From CAZCVI01 sp964502145 (GTDB lineage Bacteria > Acidobacteriota > Aminicenantia > UBA2199), in contig CAZCVI010000108.1 of NCBI GenBank assembly GCA_964502145.1, forward strand, positions 1 through 23,383: 23,383 nt of DNA. The letters run 5' to 3'. The notes under the pieces are model-generated. The model ran no database searches and was not told where the DNA came from. It was given only the letters and a program-made list of their open reading frames with translations. A program made the translations under genes and the position numbers. Shown piece after piece: positions 1 to 6,738 of the stretch (its first letter is position 1; each line of letters starts with the position of its first letter).

Positions 1-93
1 TCTTTTTATTAATGCTTTTCAAGAACATTTTTCAAAATAAATGGGGGGATGCCAAAAAAATGTCCTATTTTTTTTGTGTAATCATGAGGATCA

Positions 94-177
94 GGGGTGC
101 AATGTCTAAATGCAGTGGTGCAATCATAACTTGCCATACCAAAACATGTCATTGCAATGGTGCAACCTGTTATGTCC
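94..177. repeat. Degenerate 21-bp tandem repeat, four units
   Basis: Units start at 94, 115, 136 and 157. The core GGTGCAA recurs at 96, 117 and 159, exactly in 21-bp phase, and the 136 unit is more diverged. Position 20 of every unit is C, and positions 8-9 are AA in all four. In the overlapping short frame the repeat gives a seven-residue period, but there is no other sign that the frame is translated. Confidence 0.55.
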
Positions 178-281
178 AGACTGAAGTATCTTAATGTTTG
201 GGTAGGAAGTACTAGATTCCCTTGATTTTGTCTTCTTAAAATATGGAACTTGTTACCGTTAAGACTGGATTGCCTTTTTTT

Positions 282-330
282 AAAGATTAAGTGGCTGGGT
301 TATTTTTTAAATGCGCCAGGGATGGCGCGT
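282..330. repeat. Partial copy of the REP-like element
   Basis: This segment closely matches 541-587, sharing aaagattaag-type sequence, ggctgggtta and the hairpin gcgccagggatggcgc. It lacks the left hairpin present in the full element at 506-592, so it is a truncated second copy. Confidence 0.8.
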
Positions 331-374
331 ATCCTGGATTCACCATCAAAATCTTGAAAACATGGTGAGACAAT

Positions 375-470
375 GTGGGAGTTATGGGAATGATGGGAAT
401 GATGGGAGGAATGCGAATATTTCTGTTATCCCATAATTCACATAATTCCCATATTTCCCAGTCTTCCCAT
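375..470. repeat. Inverted array of nonamers (ATGGGAATN type)
   Basis: Five head-to-tail 9-mers run from 375 to 419 on the plus strand (gtgggagtt, atgggaatg, atgggaatg, atgggagga, atgcgaata). Five related 9-mers run on the minus strand from 470 down to 426 (atgggaaga, ctgggaaat, atgggaatt, atgtgaatt, atgggataa). Only 6 nt separate the arms, so the transcript could fold into an imperfect hairpin. No gene uses it directly. Confidence 0.8.
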
Positions 471-505
471 TAACTTGGCGGTGGATTTTGGGTATAGTAT
501 AAAGT

Positions 506-592
506 GTAGACGCGACATCCCTGTCGCATTATTTTAATTCAAAGATTAAGCGGCTGGGTTATGTTTTAATGCGCCAGGGATGGCGCGTCTAC
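506..592. repeat. 87-bp REP-like element with two terminal hairpins
   Basis: The ends are inverted (gtagacgcg at 506, cgcgtctac at 592). Each end carries its own hairpin: gcgacatccctgtcgc at 512-527 and gcgccagggatggcgc at 571-586. The hairpins differ by a compensatory pair (A-T versus C-G at the same stem position), which argues that the stem is maintained. The 43-bp centre is AT-rich. A partial copy lies at 282-330. Confidence 0.8.
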
Positions 593-620
593 TTGACGCA
601 AACTGGAAACGTGTACTACA

Positions 621-677
621 AAAGAAAAAACAGAGTCCCCAAGAATTAAAACACCTTCTCCTGGTGGACTCTGTTTT
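621..677 (-). terminator. Rho-independent terminator for the 843-6086 operon
   Basis: A perfect 12-bp stem (627-638 against 666-677) has a smaller CACC/GGTG hairpin in its loop. Read on the minus strand, the right side of the stem runs into TTTTTTCTTTTG. It lies about 165 bp past the stop of the VWFA gene, the last gene of the minus-strand operon. Confidence 0.7.
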
Positions 678-842
678 CATACTGTGTCTGAATCATCTTT
701 TCTTTCTTTTTACACTCAGCTTATCACTCTGCTTATCACTCTTTTCTGATTCTTTTTTGCATTGTTCTGTGCTTCACTTGTGAGCTCTTAAATATAATTA
801 TATACACTCATAGATGCTTTATTGGGCGGCTTTAACTGGGAT

Positions 843-2036
843 TTAATAGAAATACCCTTTCATAGTGCGAATGACAACTCCCCGTCCATATTTTTCAAGA
901 GCAGCATCGGATAATTTAACGGTGATTTGACGGAACCGGTTCTGCTTGGTCGAGTTCTTGGGCGCAAACTGCAAGACATACTTGGCCTGGATATCAGTAC
1001 GGATTTTGGCGTATAATTTTTCCAACTGGGACACGTTATCAATAAAAAACGACATACCACCGGAAGAGGTGGAAATTTTTTCCAACAAATCCTGATACTG
1101 GGTACGGGTGCTCATCTCTTTCCCAATGGAATAAATTACAGAATTGGACCGCTCGACAATTTTCATGAGGGTGTAGGGGTCAATAGTTGAACTGTTGTCC
1201 TCACCATCTGAAAAAAGGATGATAATATTCTGACCAATCATTGTTTTGAGCAATTTCACACTGTAGGCGATGGCATCATAAAGCGCGGTGGCTCCAAAAG
1301 GAAAGGCAACGGAAAGGGAATTATCAAGCTCATTGATATCACTGGTAAATTCACTGTCTTCAAATACATCGTGGTTGAAAAATAAGATAATGGCTTTATC
1401 GTCTTTCCCTATCAGTTGCTTGAGAAAGTTTTTGGCCACCTGTTTGACTTCGACGATGTTGTCTTTCATGGAGGAACTGATATCGACTAACATGGCGAGA
1501 TGAAACGTGCTTTTTCCACTACTGGTGAAATAGGAGATATCCTGGTTTGTGCCGTCCTCTGAGATAATAAAATCCTCTTTTTTAAGCCCGGAAATATAAT
1601 TGCCGCGTTTATCCATGACTACGAGCGGCACAATGACCTGCATTACATCAACCACCTGAAAATCATCGGCCTGATAGGAATGAATACCACGACGAATACG
1701 AATTTTCCCGGAATCTGACCGTAACGTGGCCATCACTTCTAATTTCTGGTACTTGGGAACTTGTCCGAAATTATGATTGAAGGTGAAAGGCGGCTCGGCA
1801 AACTCTCTGATCAAACGACCATCAAGGTAAACAGCCAAGTTTTGAATATCGGTGGGATCAATCCCTTTCACCTCGATATCGACACGTTCCACTCCTAACC
1901 AGACATCCCCTTGTTTTGGGTTTATGATGCGGATCACAGGTTCGGCTGCATTCAAGCAGAACGCGGAACATGCGAGCACGACAAAACAAAGGAAACGGAA
2001 CATACCTTGTTTTTTAATGTGTTTTGTATTTTTCAT
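843..2036 (-). CDS. Exported VWFA-related domain protein
   Basis: A 397-residue exported protein. It has a signal peptide (about residues 1-31, cut after LNA), an Ig-like/Big-type beta region (about 33-105), and a von Willebrand factor A domain (about 175-350). The metal-binding MIDAS motif is intact: D185-I-S-S-S189, T250 in FGAT, and D277 in SDGED. The order matches the 'VWFA-related, acidobacterial' family (TIGR03436), which has no defined reaction. VWFA domains usually mediate metal-dependent protein contacts, here presumably in the periplasm or at the cell surface. The start codon overlaps the stop of the upstream gene as ATGA (2033-2036), so translation is probably coupled; a GGAGGG lies 15 nt upstream. 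It is the last gene of the operon. The family call is strong and the function is open. Confidence 0.85.
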   Translation of the reverse strand: MKNTKHIKKQGMFRFLCFVVLACSAFCLNAAEPVIRIINPKQGDVWLGVERVDIEVKGIDPTDIQNLAVYLDGRLIREFAEPPFTFNHNFGQVPKYQKLEVMATLRSDSGKIRIRRGIHSYQADDFQVVDVMQVIVPLVVMDKRGNYISGLKKEDFIISEDGTNQDISYFTSSGKSTFHLAMLVDISSSMKDNIVEVKQVAKNFLKQLIGKDDKAIILFFNHDVFEDSEFTSDINELDNSLSVAFPFGATALYDAIAYSVKLLKTMIGQNIIILFSDGEDNSSTIDPYTLMKIVERSNSVIYSIGKEMSTRTQYQDLLEKISTSSGGMSFFIDNVSQLEKLYAKIRTDIQAKYVLQFAPKNSTKQNRFRQITVKLSDAALEKYGRGVVIRTMKGYFY

Positions 2037-5000
2037 TTTAGTTTTAAGTATCCCTCCTTTTGGAGATATTTTAAAAGTCCTTTTAAACGGGAATCGTTTA
2101 TCAATTGAAATAAAAAATAAGCGGTATCATAATCAGCGGGATGATTCTGGTTGAAAAGCACGGGTGCAGTTTGATTAAAATGCGAATAAAGCACCTGCCC
2201 AATCAACACAGCGGGAATTTTTTTCTTGAAGAAGAGGTAACTCATATGCAAAAGATGCTCGGCCACGATTTCCCCACTCAGCCAACCCTCCTGAAAAAAA
2301 CAGGCTAACGACTGGGGAAATATGGGACAATCAATAGGCACAACGTTACCAAAGGTATGGTAATAAATTCCACCAGTCCTGCCCAAGTTAGGTGGGTTGG
2401 CCAGGGAAAATAGTTCTCCGAGATGTTTTAATTCGGCAGTGAAAAGGGCGTATTCGTTGCTTTGCCGATCAAGATATTGGAGTGATTTTCGATAATGGAA
2501 CCCGGCAGTCACACTGCCGAGAGCATCACGGACGCTCTGTCTTTGGGTTTCATCTGCACGGGCGCGTTGCATTATATTTTCACCCTGTTCTACCAAGGTT
2601 CCGATACCTGCAATACTTGCCTCATCAATGGTTGCGGCCAAAGGATAGATATCCAATAGATTGACTAACATGGCATCGAGTTGATGACCATTATATATAA
2701 AGGTCTGAGTGAACATATATTTGCGCCACTTGGAGGCAAAGGTCATATTGAGCCGTGAAAGTCCACCACTAAAGATGTAATCTGAAAAAGGATGGGAACT
2801 GGTAGGTATACCGCATTGATTCCATGCATGGGCACTACCTTCACCAAAATCATGGAGCCGCACGAGATTGGGATTCAAAAAGACGCGTAAATCAGGATGT
2901 TTGGCATTTAAGGCATACACAAAGGCCATTAAATAATCTTTCAAATTGGGTAACAGATACGCCTCTTTTATTTTCGCAATACTGATTTTTAATTTTTCCA
3001 AACTATCGCGCTTTGTGACTGCATCAAACAATACTTTCACATCCCGGACGAATTGTTCGCGGTTATAATGCATCACACGTTCCTTGATGATATTGGGAGC
3101 ATTGCTACCGATTTCGGCATAAGGCAACATATCGCACAATTGCTGGAGACGGTTAAGCAATTCATTATCGACGTCTGCACTCCTCTCTGCAACACTCTTG
3201 CGCCCCTCTTCTTCGAGGCGATTTAAGACATGGTTGAACTCTATAAAACTGGAAAAAGTGGCAACATCCTGGGTACCCATCGTATCGGTGAGCATTTTCC
3301 GGTAAACATCCCCAATCAAAAAGAGATATTTACTGCCCTCAATAGATACGTCCTGGTTCTTTACTCCGGCCAATACGATATCGACAAGGTCCTTTTGCAC
3401 AGGGTAGTCCAGGGCCAATCCCTTTTGAAAAAACGTGAAGAGTTCATTGTAATAAGGGGGAATACCAAAGGGTATGCGGGTTAACTTGAGCACCAAGTCA
3501 TCGTAGTCGTATAACTGGGGGGCATACTTGGCTGTATGGGCGAGTATTTCCAATAGGGCTTGAAAAATCGCAAGTGCCATTTCCCGGGCCTTGCCTTCAA
3601 GATTATTAAAGGCTTTTAGCTTATTAATAAGCTTCAACACTGTTTCAGGAGAACGCAGGGGAATTTTTTCAATAAAATCCACGAGCACATTGTATTTTTC
3701 ATAATGACGACACAAGCTGAACAATACTTCGGGGCTAAGCAACTGGGGACGCCCGGAGAATTTGCTATAAAGAACGATAAATAACTCCATGCGCCCACTG
3801 TTTGGGATACGATTGGCAAGACCAGACCGGGGAGCGCGCAACAATGATTTGAACAAGAGAAACACATCTTTGTCTGAGGTATCCGTGGATAGGCTGGAAG
3901 GTGAAGCACATTTCTCACCACGAATGGCTTGCTGCCAACATGGGGCTCCCAAAGGAAAATAAAACCGGTTGTTTTTCATACGCAAGGTATAGAGCAAGGT
4001 AAAGAAGTTGACATTTTGAAAGTTCGGGAATTTTTTAGGGTCCAGTTTTTCTCTTCCAGACAAAGAGATCAAAGGGTATAATTGTTTCATTTCAATACTG
4101 TTGGCACCAGTAAAAAGAGCGGCCTGAACATTAGGCGCGAGGAAAGAAGAAAATAAAAAGAGATAATTCAACCGACCATCATCCAAAACAGCGAGACGGT
4201 ATAAAAATTCCATTGGCGCAGTATCAGAGTTGACACCAGCCAAACTACTCCAGAACTCTTTGGCCCCGGTGCCACCCGGAAGTTTCAGTTTCCCGTTTTT
4301 TGTAGCAGCTTGGCTATAGTCGATTCGTAATGCATGGGATAAGATGAACAGCCCCATTAAAAACCGTGGGTTTTGATAAATCTCTTTCCATGCCCCCAGT
4401 TTTGTTTTGGGGTGCAAGTTGGAAATATAATCAATCATATCAGGTGAGAGCCGGTAAAGAGTGGCCAGTAACAATGAGAACTGCTCGTTTCCTAACATGG
4501 TTTCAAAAAAGGATTCCCGATCCACGGGCAATGCTGTGATTTCTTGCAAAAAGTCGTAATCCCAGGGTACTGACACCTCGCTTTCGGTTACCAGTATATC
4601 CATGGTGCGGTTCTGGTTCAAAGACTGCTGCCACTGGTTAAGTTGACCCTCCAACCTGGCAAAGGAGTAATATTCATTATAAGCGAATTGGGAAGTTCGG
4701 CTAATGCGATAATGATTACCGGGTTGTTTTACCAGTGACAACCCCAGGGGGGCAAGAATCTGTTCGGCACCGGTGAATCCACCTGGAAGAGTCATATCCA
4801 GGGTGAACCCACCGGTTCCATTTCGTTTCGTTTGACTTAAGGATTTTTTAATTTCACGGTACTGCTGGATCACAGTCAACAATTTTTTTCGTATCCCCGA
4901 CTCCACGATTTGCCCATCGGGTTTTTCCATGAATAATAAACGATCATTTAAATGGTAAACAAAATCTTCCTGGGGGAAATAGTAGCAGAAATCAGAATAA

Positions 5001-5209
5001 GAGCAAATCCGTTCACTATTTCCGGGGAAAATCGCGGTTGTTTCCTTACTGTATCCAGTCACAAGACAAGACCATAAAAACAACCCGACACATACCAGCC
5101 GGAAGCCCCATTGCCACTGTTTATGAAGGGGCTGTATTGTTTGAATATGCTGTAGTTTTGGCATTTTCTGAATGGGAATACTTTTTAGGTTGTTACACAG
5201 TTCCGGCAT
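2033..5209 (-). CDS. Large exported protein of unknown function
   Basis: About 1058 residues that I do not recognise. The frame is open to 5299, but I prefer the ATG at 5209. It has AGGAAA seven or so bases upstream and leaves a 13-bp gap to the preceding gene instead of a 77-bp overlap. Residues about 35-52 form a hydrophobic segment after a basic N-terminus, so it is a signal peptide or anchor. LWSC (C48) could be a lipobox, although Trp at -2 is unusual. The rest is long, mostly helical-looking and leucine-rich, with no further obvious membrane segment and no catalytic motif I can name. It sits between a TPR protein and a VWFA protein in one operon, which suggests an envelope scaffold or assembly role (inference only). 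Confidence 0.75.
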   Translation of the reverse strand: MPELCNNLKSIPIQKMPKLQHIQTIQPLHKQWQWGFRLVCVGLFLWSCLVTGYSKETTAIFPGNSERICSYSDFCYYFPQEDFVYHLNDRLLFMEKPDGQIVESGIRKKLLTVIQQYREIKKSLSQTKRNGTGGFTLDMTLPGGFTGAEQILAPLGLSLVKQPGNHYRISRTSQFAYNEYYSFARLEGQLNQWQQSLNQNRTMDILVTESEVSVPWDYDFLQEITALPVDRESFFETMLGNEQFSLLLATLYRLSPDMIDYISNLHPKTKLGAWKEIYQNPRFLMGLFILSHALRIDYSQAATKNGKLKLPGGTGAKEFWSSLAGVNSDTAPMEFLYRLAVLDDGRLNYLFLFSSFLAPNVQAALFTGANSIEMKQLYPLISLSGREKLDPKKFPNFQNVNFFTLLYTLRMKNNRFYFPLGAPCWQQAIRGEKCASPSSLSTDTSDKDVFLLFKSLLRAPRSGLANRIPNSGRMELFIVLYSKFSGRPQLLSPEVLFSLCRHYEKYNVLVDFIEKIPLRSPETVLKLINKLKAFNNLEGKAREMALAIFQALLEILAHTAKYAPQLYDYDDLVLKLTRIPFGIPPYYNELFTFFQKGLALDYPVQKDLVDIVLAGVKNQDVSIEGSKYLFLIGDVYRKMLTDTMGTQDVATFSSFIEFNHVLNRLEEEGRKSVAERSADVDNELLNRLQQLCDMLPYAEIGSNAPNIIKERVMHYNREQFVRDVKVLFDAVTKRDSLEKLKISIAKIKEAYLLPNLKDYLMAFVYALNAKHPDLRVFLNPNLVRLHDFGEGSAHAWNQCGIPTSSHPFSDYIFSGGLSRLNMTFASKWRKYMFTQTFIYNGHQLDAMLVNLLDIYPLAATIDEASIAGIGTLVEQGENIMQRARADETQRQSVRDALGSVTAGFHYRKSLQYLDRQSNEYALFTAELKHLGELFSLANPPNLGRTGGIYYHTFGNVVPIDCPIFPQSLACFFQEGWLSGEIVAEHLLHMSYLFFKKKIPAVLIGQVLYSHFNQTAPVLFNQNHPADYDTAYFLFQLINDSRLKGLLKYLQKEGYLKLK

Positions 5210-5222
5210 GGTGTTTCCTGGC

Positions 5223-6086
5223 TTACTCTTTGAGCGCTTCCAAGATAGCCGCTCTAAACTGCGGGTTGGGTTTAGAGCCGCAGCTTTCCGCTTTATCAAG
5301 ATAATTCAAAGCATTTTGGTATTGTTCGGACATAAAAAAGAGGTTGGCCAAGTTACCCAGTGCATTGCTGTGTTTGGGATCGGTTGTAACAGTTTGCATG
5401 TATTGGTCAAAAGCTTCTTGGAACTTATTCATTTTAAATAAAATATTGCCATGAATATAATAATAGTCTGCTGGGATTTCGGCCAATTGGGTGATCGGGG
5501 TAATCAAGCGATTGTTAATCTGCCCAAGATTTACTTCTAATGAGCCAATCGCATGTTCAAAGGCAGTTCGATTATCAGCGGCGGCGGCAAACGTGGTGAC
5601 CGTAGGTAATTTCTCTTTCAGAGCAAATATCTGCTGCTCAATGTTTGCTTTCTGTTCCCGCAGTAGGTCGATATATTCCTGGTAAGTCGACGCACTCAAA
5701 TCGGCAAAAATCTTATGCGCTTTTTTGGCACTCTCAATATACGCCAATGCTTTCGGGAAATCTTTCTGATTATAAGCGATGCGGCTCAAATAAAAATGAG
5801 CAAAGGCATAGTCGGGGAAATTCTCCAGGCATTCGTTCAATACCTTTTCCGCTTTTTTCTCATCGCCCTTGTTAAACAATCGCTCGCCTTTATAGAATAA
5901 CACTTTTGCCAGACGGAATTTCCCAAGGGCAGTTTGGTCCAACGTTTGGGCATCCTGCCCAGAATCATAACCGGCCCAACAGACACTTGAAATGATTACC
6001 AAACACAACACCATCTTCAATAGATACAAACCCTCTACTGAGCCAAGATGAGTCTTTCTTTTTTCTCTTTGAATTCTTTTTTTCAC
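5223..6086 (-). CDS. Exported TPR-repeat protein
   Basis: I chose the GTG at 6086 (287 aa). It follows GGAGG with a 5-nt spacer, whereas the longer frame to 6338 would run across the divergent gene. The N-terminus is basic (KKRIQREKRK) and is followed by a hydrophobic stretch ending in CWAG, consistent with export. Tetratricopeptide repeats are visible around residues 50-125 (LFNKGDEKKAEKVL, AYNQKDFPKALAYI) and 205-275 (ILFKMNKFQEAFDQYM, FFMSEQYQNALNYL). A probable coiled coil (EQQIFALKEK region) lies between them. TPRs bind partner proteins. It is the first gene of the three-gene minus operon, 13 bp ahead of the large exported protein. Confidence 0.85.
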   Translation of the reverse strand: MKKRIQREKRKTHLGSVEGLYLLKMVLCLVIISSVCWAGYDSGQDAQTLDQTALGKFRLAKVLFYKGERLFNKGDEKKAEKVLNECLENFPDYAFAHFYLSRIAYNQKDFPKALAYIESAKKAHKIFADLSASTYQEYIDLLREQKANIEQQIFALKEKLPTVTTFAAAADNRTAFEHAIGSLEVNLGQINNRLITPITQLAEIPADYYYIHGNILFKMNKFQEAFDQYMQTVTTDPKHSNALGNLANLFFMSEQYQNALNYLDKAESCGSKPNPQFRAAILEALKE

Positions 6087-6136
6087 GCTTACCTCCATGG
6101 CAATATCGTAGTTTTTTAATATTTCGATACTGCCTA

Positions 6137-6165
6137 ATAGTACAATATACGGAAGTAAGATGCAA
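6137..6165 (-). promoter_or_regulatory. Weak sigma70-like promoter for the TPR operon
   Basis: On the minus strand TTGCAT (6160-6165) is followed by a 17-nt spacer and TACTAT (6137-6142). The start codon is about 50 nt downstream. Both boxes are weak matches. The position in the divergent gap between 6086 and 6278 is the main support. Confidence 0.3.
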
Positions 6166-6277
6166 ATGCGGATACTGGTTTTTATTTTTCCCCAGAGGAA
6201 AACAGAAATTTTTTTTCTGCACTCATTTTTATCCACTTTTAGATTTTTAAACGTAATATAATATGAGGAATAAGTCA

Positions 6278-6688
6278 ATGCTAAAAAAAATCGTATTAAT
6301 GTTCTGTGCTTTATTGCTGCTCTGGTCTCACCATGCATACGGAACAGACGAATTCAGCCAATTGATGGGAACGTTCAACTGGGCCAAAAAGTACTACCTG
6401 GAAGGCAAGTACCGCGATTCGATTAAGAAGTTGGAAGTGTTGCTGACCTTCATAGATAAAGAGAATCCAGACGAGACATACCGTTCTTTGTGGGGGAAAG
6501 TAAACCTGCTGTTGGCCGCGGCCAATGAAAAAACAGGTCGGAAAGAAGAAGCAAAACTCTATTATCACAATGTTAAAACACTGGCGGAAGAATTAAAATC
6601 AACCGGATCACCGCTCACCTGGATCACAGAAATCGATTTCAGCAACCTGGAATTATTTCACTTGACAGGCCAGATAAAATCGCTTTAA
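6278..6688 (+). CDS. Small exported TPR-like protein
   Basis: 136 residues from the ATG at 6278. That ATG has GAGGA about nine bases upstream. The in-frame ATG at 6263 would place the ribosome binding site inside the gene, so I reject it. A signal peptide is clear (LKKIVLMFCALLLLW, cut near HAYG). The mature part is helical, with a TPR-like repeat pair (KKYYLEGKYRDSIKKLE and AAANEKTGRKEEAKLYY). It is divergently transcribed from the TPR operon, and both encode exported TPR-type proteins, so they may share a process. No specific function can be assigned. TATAAT at 6257-6262 lies too close to the start to be its promoter without losing the ribosome binding site. Confidence 0.75.
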   Translation: MLKKIVLMFCALLLLWSHHAYGTDEFSQLMGTFNWAKKYYLEGKYRDSIKKLEVLLTFIDKENPDETYRSLWGKVNLLLAAANEKTGRKEEAKLYYHNVKTLAEELKSTGSPLTWITEIDFSNLELFHLTGQIKSL

Positions 6689-6702
6689 GCTCCGCTTACA
6701 TT

Positions 6703-6736
6703 ACCAGTAATTCTTATTTCCTTTCAAAATACTGGT
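6703..6736. terminator. Possible bidirectional terminator hairpin
   Basis: ACCAGTA (6703-6709) pairs with TACTGGT (6730-6736) around a 20-nt loop, between the ends of two convergent genes. The stem is short and no clear T-run follows, so support is modest. Confidence 0.35.
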
Positions 6737-6738
6737 GT

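Larger units (their letters stand above)
1..842. other. Gene-free left edge rich in repeats
   Basis: I see no convincing protein-coding gene here. The open frames at 12-194 and 580-783 lack a ribosome binding site, have biased composition and lie over repeats. The stretch holds a 21-bp degenerate tandem array, a nonamer inverted array, one full and one partial copy of a REP-like element, and a terminator hairpin for the minus-strand operon. It also has an exact 12-bp tandem duplication (gcttatcactct, 719-742). Confidence 0.6.

Noticed and set aside
12..194. 60-codon frame with Cys-rich seven-residue repeat
   Set aside because: It has no ribosome binding site. The periodicity is explained by the underlying 21-bp DNA repeat.
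373..592. CRISPR array in the repeat-rich left edge
   Set aside because: The repeats are 9-mers without spacers or are inverted elements. There are no uniform spacers of 25-40 bp and no cas genes nearby.
5210..5299. Upstream extension of the 1058-aa protein to the ATG at 5299
   Set aside because: It would overlap the TPR gene by 77 bp and has a weaker ribosome binding site than the ATG at 5209.
6257..6277. TATAAT at 6257-6262 as promoter of the small exported gene
   Set aside because: Transcription from it would begin inside or after the ribosome binding site of the ATG at 6278, and no -35 box fits.
6087..6338. N-terminal extension of the TPR protein
   Set aside because: It runs across the divergent gene's start and past a good GGAGG-GTG start at 6086. 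The extra residues have no domain signal.
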